From contig MKWR01000032.1 in assembly GCA_001899855.1 (NCBI GenBank), forward strand, positions 1 to 46,701: 46,701 nucleotides of DNA. The letters run 5' to 3'. Of this stretch, positions 1 to 6,824 are shown piece by piece; within the stretch, counting starts at the first letter, position 1; every line of letters begins with the position of its first letter. A program made the translations under genes and the position numbers. The notes beneath the pieces are model-generated. The model was not told the origin of the DNA and made no database searches. It saw only the letters and a list, made by a program, of their open reading frames with translations. This stretch comes from Lysobacterales bacterium 63-13 (GTDB taxonomy: Bacteria; Pseudomonadota; Gammaproteobacteria; Xanthomonadales; Rhodanobacteraceae).

Positions 1-43
1 CGTTCACGTGCGGCTTCTTGCGCTCGAATTTCTCTTTGGCCAT
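1..43 (-). CDS. tuf: Elongation factor Tu, N-terminal fragment (cut by window edge)
   Basis: Only the first 14 codons are inside the window. They read MAKEKFERKKPHVN, the canonical N-terminus of bacterial EF-Tu, the GTPase that carries aminoacyl-tRNA to the ribosome. The gene lies 44 bp downstream of tRNA-Thr in a Tyr-Gly-Thr-tuf order, the arrangement of the tufB operon in E. coli and relatives, so it is probably co-transcribed with the tRNAs from the promoter at 801-829. The rest of the gene lies beyond position 1 and cannot be judged. Confidence 0.9.
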   Translation of the reverse strand, partial: MAKEKFERKKPHVN

Positions 44-87
44 GGCAGTGTTCTTCTCGGGAAATCGTTTGGGGGTAGATGGAAAAC

Positions 88-163
<76 letters not shown>

Positions 164-282
164 GGTGTATTTCAGAACCGCATTTCAGCCGACTTCCTGC
201 CGGCGAACCCAGGATCGGCATCCAGCCGACCCGGTAACAAAAGCTTTTTCTCTTCAACCTGCTGCTGTGCGGCCTGATTCTT

Positions 283-356
283 TGGAGCGGGAGAAGGGAA
301 TCGAACCCTCGTAATCAGTTTGGAAAACTGATGTTCTACCATTGAACTACTCCCGC
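283..356 (-). tRNA. tRNA-Gly (TCC)
   Basis: The reverse complement gives a 74-nt cloverleaf starting gcgggagtagttcaa, with anticodon TCC, T-loop GGTTCGATTCC and an encoded CCA. It is the middle tRNA of the tuf operon array, separated from tRNA-Tyr by a palindromic heptad element. Confidence 0.95.
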
Positions 357-362
357 TTTTGC

Positions 363-449
363 GGGAATGGGGAATAGGGAATCGGGAATCGAAAAAGCGG
401 GTGCATACTGCTTCTTTACCGATTCCCCATTCCCTGTTCACTACTCCCG
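363..449. repeat. Palindromic GGGAATC/GGGATTC heptad element, copy 1
   Basis: The left arm (about 363-391) is a run of GGGAAT(C/A)-type heptads. The right arm (about 419-449) is its inverted counterpart (gattccccattccctg...), with about 27 bp between. In RNA this would fold into a long imperfect hairpin. It sits between tRNA-Gly and tRNA-Tyr, so it would be transcribed as tRNA spacer. Elements of the same design are at 2612-2725 and 4083-4157. I recall such heptads from Xanthomonadaceae intergenic DNA but know no formal name. Confidence 0.8.
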
Positions 450-455
450 GCAATT

Positions 456-541
456 TGGTGGAGGGAGGTGGATTCGAACCACCGAAGGCGTAAGCCAGCA
501 GATTTACAGTCTGCCCCCGTTGGCCGCTTGGGTATCCCTCC
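456..541 (-). tRNA. tRNA-Tyr (GTA)
   Basis: The reverse complement gives an 86-nt class II tRNA starting ggagggatacccaag, with anticodon stem-loop GCAGA-CTGTAAA-TCTGC (anticodon GTA), a long variable arm and an encoded CCA. It is the first intact gene of the Tyr-Gly-Thr-tuf unit. A decayed relative of it lies upstream at about 698-783. Confidence 0.95.
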
Positions 542-603
542 AGATTCTTTTCTACGTCGTTGCAGCAGCCTCTTGAATCATGTTGTCCGGGAGTTGGATG
601 ACG

Positions 604-668
604 TCCGGCATTCCGACAACCGCTCCTGCGTTGTTCCACCTCCGGCATCCATGCCGTCGCCTGCCATG
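604..668 (-). repeat. Degenerate, internally deleted relic of the 143-bp repeat
   Basis: On the plus strand, gacaaccgctcctgcgttgttc (about 614-635) matches gacaactgctcctgcgttgctc of the repeat at 46480-46501 at 20 of 22 positions. It is followed by ggcatccatgccgtcgcctgcc (about 644-665), which resembles ggccatccatgccatcgcctgc at 46593-46614. The roughly 80-bp palindromic centre of the full unit is missing. The relic is part of the transcribed leader between the tRNA-Tyr remnant and tRNA-Tyr. Confidence 0.6.
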
Positions 669-697
669 CGTCAATCCGGCCGCGCCGCCTGCGCGTC

Positions 698-783
698 GCG
701 TTGACTCCTGGCGAACCTGGCCGAACCGTCGAAGGTGCAAGCAGGTATGCCGTTGACCCCCGTTGGCCGCCCGGGTGTCCCTC
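698..783 (-). pseudogene. Decayed tRNA-Tyr copy (tRNA remnant)
   Basis: The block 757-783 matches the 5' end of the intact tRNA-Tyr (514-540) at 24 of 27 bases, covering the acceptor 5' strand and the D-arm (ggcggccaacggggg). Weaker similarity continues through the variable arm and a GGTTCG T-loop to about 698. The anticodon stem no longer pairs, the GTA anticodon is gone, and no matching 3' acceptor strand or CCA is present, so it should not give a working tRNA. It begins only about 17 bp downstream of the promoter -10 element, where the first gene of the operon would be expected. Confidence 0.7.
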
Positions 784-800
784 TTGACACGGAGCCGCGC

Positions 801-829
801 ATTTTCACGGAGAGCGCCTTGGGTGTCAA
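801..829 (-). promoter_or_regulatory. Sigma70 promoter of the tRNA-tuf operon, stringent-type
   Basis: The minus strand reads TTGACA (829-824), a 17-bp spacer, then GAAAAT (806-801), followed by a GC-rich discriminator (gcgcggc). A consensus -35, optimal spacing and a GC-rich discriminator are the hallmarks of stable-RNA promoters under ppGpp control. Its position upstream of the tRNA remnant, three tRNAs and tuf fits that role. The regulation is inferred from family knowledge. Confidence 0.75.
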
Positions 830-1007
830 CAGCAAAAGTTGTGCCGAGAGCTGCAATCGAGTGACTTTGTCGAAACAAGTGCGATGCCGGCGTGGCTGAA
901 CAAGCCGCCGCCTGACCTTGCTGCCGCCGGCAATCGAAACGGCTTCGCTCCATTGCCGAGATGCGCCAGCGGGAAAAACAGTCAGCTGCTGCCCCTGGCA
1001 GGCCGAA

Positions 1008-1493
1008 TCAATGGCCTGGACGCAGGGTCGCAGCCTCTTCCTTGATCCTTCGACCAACCTCCATGACCTTGAGGGCATATTGGCCAAGGGCGATATCCTC
1101 CTCGGTCAGCGGAGTCCATCGCGGCACCGGGCTTGGCTTTCCGTCCGGCGCATCCAGGGCCACGAAGGTCATCACGTAATGCGTGGCCAGCCGTTGCCTG
1201 GCGGTTTTCAGGTCGCGCGCGATGACATCGACGGTGATCTGCATGCTGGAAGTCCCGGTATGCACGAGCTTGCAGCGAACCTGAACGAGATCGCCGATCA
1301 GGATCGGGGCAACGAACTCGATGCCACCGACCGCCGCCGTGACGCAGTACCTGCCGCTCCAGGCCACGGCACAGGCATAGCCCGCCTGGTCGATCCAGCG
1401 CAACACCGCCCCGCCGTGCATCTTGCCGCCGAAATTGACATCGGTCGGCTCGGCCAGAAACTGCAGTTCAAGTTCGCGCTGAGTGCCCGGCAT
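1008..1493 (-). CDS. Acyl-CoA thioesterase (hotdog fold, YciA/BACH type)
   Basis: A 161-aa cytoplasmic protein of the hotdog-fold acyl-CoA thioesterase family, which hydrolyses acyl-CoA to free acid and CoA. The signature N-F-G-G-K-M-H-G-G lies at residues 20-28, followed by the catalytic-region Asp35 in 'WIDQAG'. The length is normal for a single-hotdog YciA-like enzyme. It starts 17 bp after the ychF stop on the same strand, so it is probably the distal gene of that unit. The substrate chain length cannot be told from sequence. The gene symbol is left blank because several paralogous families share these features. Confidence 0.85.
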   Translation of the reverse strand: MPGTQRELELQFLAEPTDVNFGGKMHGGAVLRWIDQAGYACAVAWSGRYCVTAAVGGIEFVAPILIGDLVQVRCKLVHTGTSSMQITVDVIARDLKTARQRLATHYVMTFVALDAPDGKPSPVPRWTPLTEEDIALGQYALKVMEVGRRIKEEAATLRPGH

Positions 1494-1510
1494 GGCATTG
1501 CCCCGATCGG

Positions 1511-2602
1511 TCAGACATTGAAGCGGAAATGCAGGATGTCACCCTCCTTGACGATGTAGTCCTTGCCTTCCAGGCGCAGGCGACCCGCCTCCTTGGCGCC
1601 GGATTCGCCACGATACTTGATGAAATCGTCGTAGGCGATGGTTTCGGCCCGGATGAAGCCGCGTTCGAAATCCGTGTGGATGACGGCAGCCGCCTGCGGC
1701 GCGGTGGCACCGACCTTCACCTGCCAGGCACGTACTTCCTTCACCCCGGCGGTGAAATAGGTCTGCAGGCCGAGCAGCTTGTAACCGGCACGGATAACCC
1801 GATGCAGGCCCGGCTCGTCGAATCCCATGTCGGCCAGGAACGCATCGCGATCCTCATCCTCAAGCTGGGACAACTCTTCTTCGATGGCCGCACAGACCGG
1901 CACGACCTCGGCACCCTCGATTGCCGCGCGCTGGCGAACCTGCTCGAGCAAGGGGTTGTCCTTGAACCCGTCCTCGAGAACATTCGCGATATACATCAAG
2001 GGCTTGAGGGTGAGCAGGAAGAGATCGCGAACCAGTGCCAGCTCGTCATCCGCAAGCGCCACCGCACGCGCGGGCTTGCCCTCGTTGAGGGCAGCGGCGA
2101 GTTTCTGCAACACCGGCCGCTTGGCCAGCGCTTCCTTGTCATTGGCCTTGGCCGCGCGCTCAACCTTGTTCAGCGCCTTTTCCACGGACTCCAGATCGGC
2201 CAGGGCCAATTCGGTGTCGATCGTCTCGATATCGGAAATCGGATCGATCCTGTTGGCGACATGGACGATGTCGGGATGCTCGAAACAGCGCACGACATGC
2301 GCGATCGCATCGACTTCGCGGATATGGGCAAGGAACTTGTTGCCAAGGCCCTCGCCTTTCGAGGCACCAGCGACCAGCCCGGCAATGTCGACGAACTCCA
2401 TCGAGGTCGGGATGGTCCTCTGCGGCTTGACGATTTCCGCCAGCGCCTCGAGCCGGGGATCCGGCACGGGCACGACACCCACGTTCGGATCGATCGTGCA
2501 GAACGGGAAATTCGCCGCCGCGATACCCGCCTTGGTCAGCGCATTGAATAGGGTCGACTTGCCCACGTTGGGCAGGCCGACGATGCCGCATTTGATACCC
2601 AT
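1511..2602 (-). CDS. ychF: Redox-responsive ATPase YchF (OLA1 family)
   Basis: This 363-aa protein equals the E. coli YchF length. It is an Obg-related P-loop protein that prefers ATP, binds ribosomes and takes part in the oxidative stress response. Walker A GLPNVGKS is at residues 9-16 and the G3-type DIAG at 72-75, with a coiled-coil middle and a C-terminal TGS domain (about 278-361). It lies downstream of pth, the very common pth-ychF pairing. The heptad palindrome at 2612-2725 fills the gap and ends only about 10 bp before this start codon, so it probably affects the translation initiation region. Confidence 0.97.
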   Translation of the reverse strand: MGIKCGIVGLPNVGKSTLFNALTKAGIAAANFPFCTIDPNVGVVPVPDPRLEALAEIVKPQRTIPTSMEFVDIAGLVAGASKGEGLGNKFLAHIREVDAIAHVVRCFEHPDIVHVANRIDPISDIETIDTELALADLESVEKALNKVERAAKANDKEALAKRPVLQKLAAALNEGKPARAVALADDELALVRDLFLLTLKPLMYIANVLEDGFKDNPLLEQVRQRAAIEGAEVVPVCAAIEEELSQLEDEDRDAFLADMGFDEPGLHRVIRAGYKLLGLQTYFTAGVKEVRAWQVKVGATAPQAAAVIHTDFERGFIRAETIAYDDFIKYRGESGAKEAGRLRLEGKDYIVKEGDILHFRFNV

Positions 2603-2611
2603 GGCTCTTGT

Positions 2612-2725
2612 CCGGGATTCGGGATTCGGGATTCGGGATTCGAAATTCGGGATTCGGGATTCGCAAAGGCCGCACGATGCGCGTGCCTGCTTTTACGAAT
2701 CCCGAATCCCCAATCTCTAATCCCT
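2612..2725. repeat. Palindromic GGGATTC heptad element, copy 2
   Basis: The left arm (2612-2663) carries about seven near-perfect tandem GGGATTC heptads. After a spacer of about 30 bp the right arm (about 2696-2725) carries the inverted form (gaatcccgaatccccaatc...). The right arm overlaps the last codons and TAG stop of pth (2717-2719), and the left arm abuts the ychF ribosome-binding region. A transcript from pth to ychF would contain a strong hairpin here. Confidence 0.85.
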
Positions 2726-3298
2726 GCTTGTGTGCAACTGCTTCATCGCCTCATTGAAATCGCCGCGAACGGCGAGCGGAAGCACGTCGATGGCGGCACC
2801 AATGGCGCCGAGGATGGCCTGTTCGTCATTCGCCCTCGCACGACCCAGCACCCACGAGGTCACGCGATCCTTGTGTCCCGGATGGCCGATGCCGATGCGC
2901 AGGCGATGGAAGCGGCCATGTCCGAGATGGGCAAAAATGTCACGCAAGCCGTTCTGCCCACCGTGGCCGCCATCGAACTTGAGGCGAGCCACACCCGGCG
3001 GCAGGTCAAGGTCATCGTGGACGACCAGCATCTCCTCCGGAGCAATCTTGTAGTAGCGCAATGCCGCGGCCACGGCGATGCCGCTCTTGTTCATGAAGGT
3101 GATCGGTTTCTGCAGCCACAACGGATCACCCTCGACCGCGCATTTCGCCGTCTCGGCATGCAACCGGGACTCGATGCCGAAGCGCACCCGCTGACGATCG
3201 GCGAGGGCATCGACAAACCAGAACCCGACGTTGTGGCGGGTTCTGAGATGCTCGGCCCCGGGGTTGCCGAGGCCGACGATCAAGCGCAGACAGCTCAT
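2717..3298 (-). CDS. pth: Peptidyl-tRNA hydrolase
   Basis: This 193-aa enzyme releases tRNA from stalled peptidyl-tRNA by cleaving the ester bond. All active-site residues of the family are present: His22 (in 'TRHNVGFWF'), Asn70 ('TFMNKSG'), Asp95 ('HDDLDLP') and Asn116 ('GGQNGL'), each two positions later than in E. coli Pth. The ATG at 3298 is chosen over an upstream TTG because it gives the family N-terminus (LRLIVGLGNPG) and has an AGGGAG sequence upstream. It follows rplY by 46 bp, the usual rplY-pth-ychF order. The stop codon lies inside a heptad palindrome, so the last residues (HTSRD) may be partly repeat-derived. Confidence 0.96.
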   Translation of the reverse strand: MSCLRLIVGLGNPGAEHLRTRHNVGFWFVDALADRQRVRFGIESRLHAETAKCAVEGDPLWLQKPITFMNKSGIAVAAALRYYKIAPEEMLVVHDDLDLPPGVARLKFDGGHGGQNGLRDIFAHLGHGRFHRLRIGIGHPGHKDRVTSWVLGRARANDEQAILGAIGAAIDVLPLAVRGDFNEAMKQLHTSRD

Positions 3299-3344
3299 CG
3301 GGATGCGTTTGCTCCCTGCGTCGAACAATCAGGAGACAAGCGAC

Positions 3345-4001
3345 TTACTTGTCGCCATCTGCCTTCTTTTCGCCCGCTGCAGCGGTGCCTTCGACAGCTT
3401 CGGTCGCCTCGGCCTCGACGCGTCCCAGCTTGGCGATGACGACGGCGATATCGTGCTCCTTGCCAAGCTTGAGTTCGACAATCTCCGTGCCCTTCGGCAA
3501 CTTCAATCCGGACAGGTGGATGATGTCGTCGACCTTCAGCTCGGCCAGATCGACTTCAATGAACTCGGGCAGGTCCTTCGGCAAGCAGGAGATTTCGACC
3601 TCGGTCATCTCATGCATGATGATGGCACCGCCGGTCTTGCCGGCTGGCGAGGATTCCTGGTTGATGAAGTGCAGCGGCACGCGCACGCGGATTGCCTCGT
3701 CCTCGTTGATGCGCAGGAAATCCAGATGCAGGATCTGCTGCTTGAACGGATGGCGCTGCATGTCGCGCAACAGCACTTTCTGCACGTCGCCGCCGAGGCT
3801 CAGGTCAAGGATCGCCGAGTAGAACCACTCGTTCTGCGACGCCATGTAGACGTCCTTGTGCGCGATCTGGATGCTGACCGGATCGAGTTTTCCACCACCG
3901 TAGACGATGGCCGGCACGCTGCCCGCGCGACGCAGGCGGCGGCTCGCACCCTTCCCCTCGTCCTTGCGCAGCGTTACCGCTAGTTGATGTGTCTTTGCCA
4001 T
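3345..4001 (-). CDS. rplY: 50S ribosomal protein L25 (Ctc/TL5 long form)
   Basis: A 218-aa 5S-rRNA-binding ribosomal protein. The N-terminal L25 beta-barrel (about 1-95, with RRAGSVPAIVYGGG near the start) is followed by the TL5/Ctc C-terminal domain (about 100-195). The tail is rich in Ala, Glu and Lys. E. coli L25 is only 94 aa; the two-domain form seen here is usual in xanthomonads and many other bacteria. It lies between prs and pth on the same strand. A short hairpin (4050-4071) and a heptad palindrome separate it from prs, so part of the transcription may stop or be processed between the two. Confidence 0.96.
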   Translation of the reverse strand: MAKTHQLAVTLRKDEGKGASRRLRRAGSVPAIVYGGGKLDPVSIQIAHKDVYMASQNEWFYSAILDLSLGGDVQKVLLRDMQRHPFKQQILHLDFLRINEDEAIRVRVPLHFINQESSPAGKTGGAIIMHEMTEVEISCLPKDLPEFIEVDLAELKVDDIIHLSGLKLPKGTEIVELKLGKEHDIAVVIAKLGRVEAEATEAVEGTAAAGEKKADGDK

Positions 4002-4082
4002 TTTCGTGTTGCCTTTTCTTTAGATGATCCGCCTCGCGGCGAATTGGATACTCCCCCGCGACCAGGGGAGTGGTTTGGAACC

Positions 4083-4157
4083 GGGATTCGGGATTTGGGA
4101 TTCGGGATTCGCCAGAGCGAGCAGTCAGCTTCCACGAATCCCCAATCCCCAATCCCC
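4083..4157. repeat. Palindromic GGGATTC heptad element, copy 3
   Basis: The left arm (4083-4112) has four GGGATTC-like heptads and the right arm (about 4135-4157) has inverted gaatccccaatcccc heptads, with about 22 bp between. It occupies the space between the prs stop (4162) and rplY. The orientation matches copies 1 and 2: GGGATTC on the left, its complement on the right. A separate 7-bp hairpin (actcccc/ggggagt, 4050-4071) follows on the rplY side and may help terminate prs transcription. Confidence 0.85.
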
Positions 4158-4161
4158 GCCC

Positions 4162-5130
4162 CTAGTCCACATACAACGAACTCACCGACTCGCCAAATGC
4201 GATGCGGCGAATCGTTTCGGCCAGCAGCTCGGCGACCGAGAGCTGACGGATGGTCGTGCAGGCACGCGCCTCGTCCGACAACGGGATCGAATCGGTGACC
4301 ACCAGCTCGTCGAGCTGGGAGCCTTCCAGATTCCGCAGCGCCGGCCCGGAAAGCACCGCGTGCGTGCAGTAGGCGACGACCTTGCGCGCACCCTGGCGCT
4401 TCAATGCCGCGGCCGCTGCGCACAAGGTGCCTGCGGTATCGACAATGTCGTCGACAAGCACGCAGACCTTGTCCTTGACCTCGCCGATGATGTTCATCAC
4501 GGTCGCCTCGTTCGGTCGCGGACGGCGCTTGTCGATGATCGCCAGATCGGCATCATCGAGGCGCTTGGCGATCGCGCGGGCGCGCACCACGCCGCCGACA
4601 TCCGGACTGACCACGATCAGGTCTTCCCGGGCGTAGTAGCGCCAGATGTCCGCCAGCAACACCGGCGAGGCGTACACGTTGTCGAGCGGAATATCGAAAA
4701 AACCCTGGATCTGGTCGGCGTGCAGATCGACCGTCAGGACCCGATCCGTGCCCACCGCGCCAATCATTTTCGCGGCCACCTTGGCGGTGATCGCGACACG
4801 CGCCGAGCGCGGGCGCCGATCCTGGCGCGCATAACCGAAATACGGCAGCACTGCAGTCACGCTGGCCGCCGAAGCACGCTTCAGGGCATCGACGAGGACC
4901 AGCAACTCCATGAAATTGTCGGCTGTCGGCGCACAGGTCGGCTGCACGACAAAGACTTCCTGGCGGCGCACGTTTTCCTCGATCTCGACCTGCACCTCGC
5001 CGTCACTGAAGCGGCCGACCTGGGCCTTGCCGAGCGGCACGCCGAGCTCGCCGCAAATGGCCTGGGTCAGCGGCCGATTGGCGTTGCCGCTGAACACGAG
5101 GATGCTGGTTGAATTCGCTGACGTGCTCAC
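4162..5130 (-). CDS. prs: Ribose-phosphate pyrophosphokinase (PRPP synthetase)
   Basis: This 322-aa enzyme makes PRPP from ribose-5-phosphate and ATP for nucleotide, histidine and tryptophan synthesis. It shows the class I signatures: the N-terminal FSGNANRPL segment, the [14 protein letters not shown] region and the PRPP-binding loop [12 protein letters not shown]. The GTG at 5130 is preferred: GGAG lies 8 nt upstream, and it gives a protein close to the 315 aa of E. coli Prs. An ATG at 5175 would add 15 residues unlike the family and run toward tRNA-Gln. The order tRNA-Gln-prs-rplY is typical of gammaproteobacteria. Confidence 0.96.
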   Translation of the reverse strand: MSTSANSTSILVFSGNANRPLTQAICGELGVPLGKAQVGRFSDGEVQVEIEENVRRQEVFVVQPTCAPTADNFMELLVLVDALKRASAASVTAVLPYFGYARQDRRPRSARVAITAKVAAKMIGAVGTDRVLTVDLHADQIQGFFDIPLDNVYASPVLLADIWRYYAREDLIVVSPDVGGVVRARAIAKRLDDADLAIIDKRRPRPNEATVMNIIGEVKDKVCVLVDDIVDTAGTLCAAAAALKRQGARKVVAYCTHAVLSGPALRNLEGSQLDELVVTDSIPLSDEARACTTIRQLSVAELLAETIRRIAFGESVSSLYVD

Positions 5131-5205
5131 GGCGCCACTCCATGCAACTGATTGTGGCTGCCTGCACGGCAGCATGGATCCAATGCCGCGCCCGGAATCC
5201 GGGAG

Positions 5206-5280
5206 TGGCTGGGGCGGCAGGATTCGAACCTGCGCATGCCAGGATCAAAACCTGGTGCCTTACCGCTTGGCGACGCCCCA
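5206..5280 (-). tRNA. tRNA-Gln (TTG)
   Basis: The reverse complement gives a 75-nt cloverleaf starting tggggcgtcgccaag, with anticodon loop TTTTGAT (anticodon TTG), T-loop GGTTCGAATCC and an encoded CCA. It lies between ispE and prs on the same strand, its common place in this group. A small perfect hairpin (cccgga-a-tccggg, 5191-5203) follows it. Confidence 0.95.
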
Positions 5281-5343
5281 ACAACATAACCGCAATCGCA
5301 GCGGATCAACCGATCGAAAACTGGCGTATCCGCTTCGCCTCAC

Positions 5344-6210
5344 TCAATTGCCGTCGCGATGCAGCGCCAGCAAAGGTGAAACATTGATACCGCGCACGAT
5401 CCAGGCACGCATACCGGCAGGGCAAGCCGCAACGATCGCCTCCGCGTCGTGCATGCCTGCAGGCACGAAAACCACGCCTCCGGTTCCGCTCAGTCGCGCA
5501 TCGCCGAATGCCGAGAGCCAATCCAGCGCCCTGGCGACAGCCGCGTAGCGCGTCCGAACTGCCGGTTCGAACACGTTTTCGGTCTTCGCCCCGCAAATGA
5601 AGCCCGCAATTGTCAGGGGTGCGCTATCGCGTGTCAATTCAGGCGCTTGAAAAAGCGCAGCGGTCGAGACACTGACACCGGGGTCGACGACGACGTAGTT
5701 GCGCTCGGCCAGATCGATCGGCACCAGGCGATCGCCGACGCCCTCGGCAAACGCACTGCGCCCGTGGATGAATATCGGCACGTCGGCACCCAGTTGCAGG
5801 CCCAGGCCGGCAAGCGCGGCAAGGCCCAGGCCGCAGTTCCACAGGCGGTTGAGGGCAACCAGGGTTGCTGCCGCATCGGAACTGCCGCCACCCATGCCGC
5901 CGCCGACCGGGATGCGCTTGTCGATGCGCAGGTCGGCGCCAAGGCGGGATCCGCTTGCCGATTGCAGCAGCCTGGCAGCGCGCACGACCAGGTCGTCGGA
6001 CTCGGGGCCATGCGCGTGTTCGCCGAGGCGGTGTATGGCGCCATCAGTGCGAACCCGGCAATGCAGCGTGTCGCCCCAGTCGAGCAACTGGAACACCGTC
6101 TGCAGGTCGTGATAGCCATCGGCGCGGCGCCCGGTGATGTGCAGGAACAGGTTCAGCTTGGCCGGGGCGGGCCAGGCGCTCCATTCCGACTGCAGCGGTC
6201 CCTCGCTCAC
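5344..6210 (-). CDS. ispE: 4-diphosphocytidyl-2-C-methyl-D-erythritol kinase
   Basis: This 288-aa GHMP-family kinase phosphorylates CDP-methylerythritol, the fourth step of the MEP isoprenoid pathway. Lys18 in 'PAPAKLNLFLH', the glycine-rich ATP loop P101-VGGGMGGGSSDAA, and Asp143 in 'LGADVPIF' correspond to the family active site. The start overlaps the lolB stop by 4 bp (ATGA), so translation is probably coupled. It lies upstream of tRNA-Gln and prs, the conserved lolB-ispE-prs arrangement. Confidence 0.97.
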   Translation of the reverse strand: MSEGPLQSEWSAWPAPAKLNLFLHITGRRADGYHDLQTVFQLLDWGDTLHCRVRTDGAIHRLGEHAHGPESDDLVVRAARLLQSASGSRLGADLRIDKRIPVGGGMGGGSSDAAATLVALNRLWNCGLGLAALAGLGLQLGADVPIFIHGRSAFAEGVGDRLVPIDLAERNYVVVDPGVSVSTAALFQAPELTRDSAPLTIAGFICGAKTENVFEPAVRTRYAAVARALDWLSAFGDARLSGTGGVVFVPAGMHDAEAIVAACPAGMRAWIVRGINVSPLLALHRDGN

Positions 6211-6824
6211 GGCACGCCCCAGTGCTGGATGACCAGACGCACCCTGTAATCGCCGTTGCGGGCAAAGATTCGCCGCGGCATGACCGGCTGGTTCGTCCGC
6301 TCATAATCGCGAAACTCGATGGTCCAGCCGGACTGGCGGATTTCCGCAGGCAGGCCATCCGCCGCGAAAACCACCTCGGCGCGTCCCGGTGCGCGCATCC
6401 CGCGGACCCAGTAGGCGAGTTCCGCCACGGGCACCTTCCAGCCGAGTTCCCGGCCAAGCACCTCGGCCGCACTGCTGCCAAGCACCGGCTGCGCATGCAA
6501 GCCGCTCAGTTGCGCGTGGCTGTCGTCGCCAATCAAGGTCCACGTCTTGCCGCTGACCGGCGCACTCAGGGCAAACCGGAATGCATCGCCTCGCTGGCTC
6601 CAGTCAAGCGAGCCGCTGCCGGAATCCGCGGGTCCGGAAATGGCCATGCGCCCATGCAGCGACCAGTCGCGCTCGGCCAGCAAGGCACGCTCACGTTGCT
6701 CCTGGATGCCCAAGCGTTGCGCGTCCGGACGCAGGCGTGGTGCCGCACACGCGGCCAGCAGCACCGCGACCGTGGCCAGCCAAGCCGCGCGCATCAACAC
6801 GCCTTTGCCCGCCGTGCGACTCAC
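6207..6824 (-). CDS. lolB: Outer-membrane lipoprotein LolB
   Basis: A 205-aa lipoprotein that receives lipoproteins from the periplasmic carrier LolA and inserts them in the outer membrane. The signal peptide ends in lipobox L-A-A-C with Cys26 as the lipidated residue. The next residues (Ala-Pro) are compatible with outer-membrane targeting. The body has the tryptophan-rich features of LolB ('DWSLHGRMAISG', 'RVRLVIQHW' at the end). It overlaps both neighbours by 4 bp (ATGA), giving a tight TPR-lolB-ispE unit. The start could instead be Met11, which leaves a shorter signal peptide. Confidence 0.93.
   Translation of the reverse strand: MSRTAGKGVLMRAAWLATVAVLLAACAAPRLRPDAQRLGIQEQRERALLAERDWSLHGRMAISGPADSGSGSLDWSQRGDAFRFALSAPVSGKTWTLIGDDSHAQLSGLHAQPVLGSSAAEVLGRELGWKVPVAELAYWVRGMRAPGRAEVVFAADGLPAEIRQSGWTIEFRDYERTNQPVMPRRIFARNGDYRVRLVIQHWGVP

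Larger units (their letters stand above)
542..1007. other. Non-coding gap: leader and promoter of the tRNA-tuf operon
   Basis: These 466 bp between tRNA-Tyr and the thioesterase gene hold no credible protein gene. Read on the minus strand they contain, in order, a strong promoter (829-801), a decayed tRNA-Tyr (783-698) and a shrunken relic of the window's 143-bp repeat (about 668-604), followed by tRNA-Tyr. I see nothing recognisable at 830-1007, including no clear terminator for the thioesterase gene. Confidence 0.7.
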
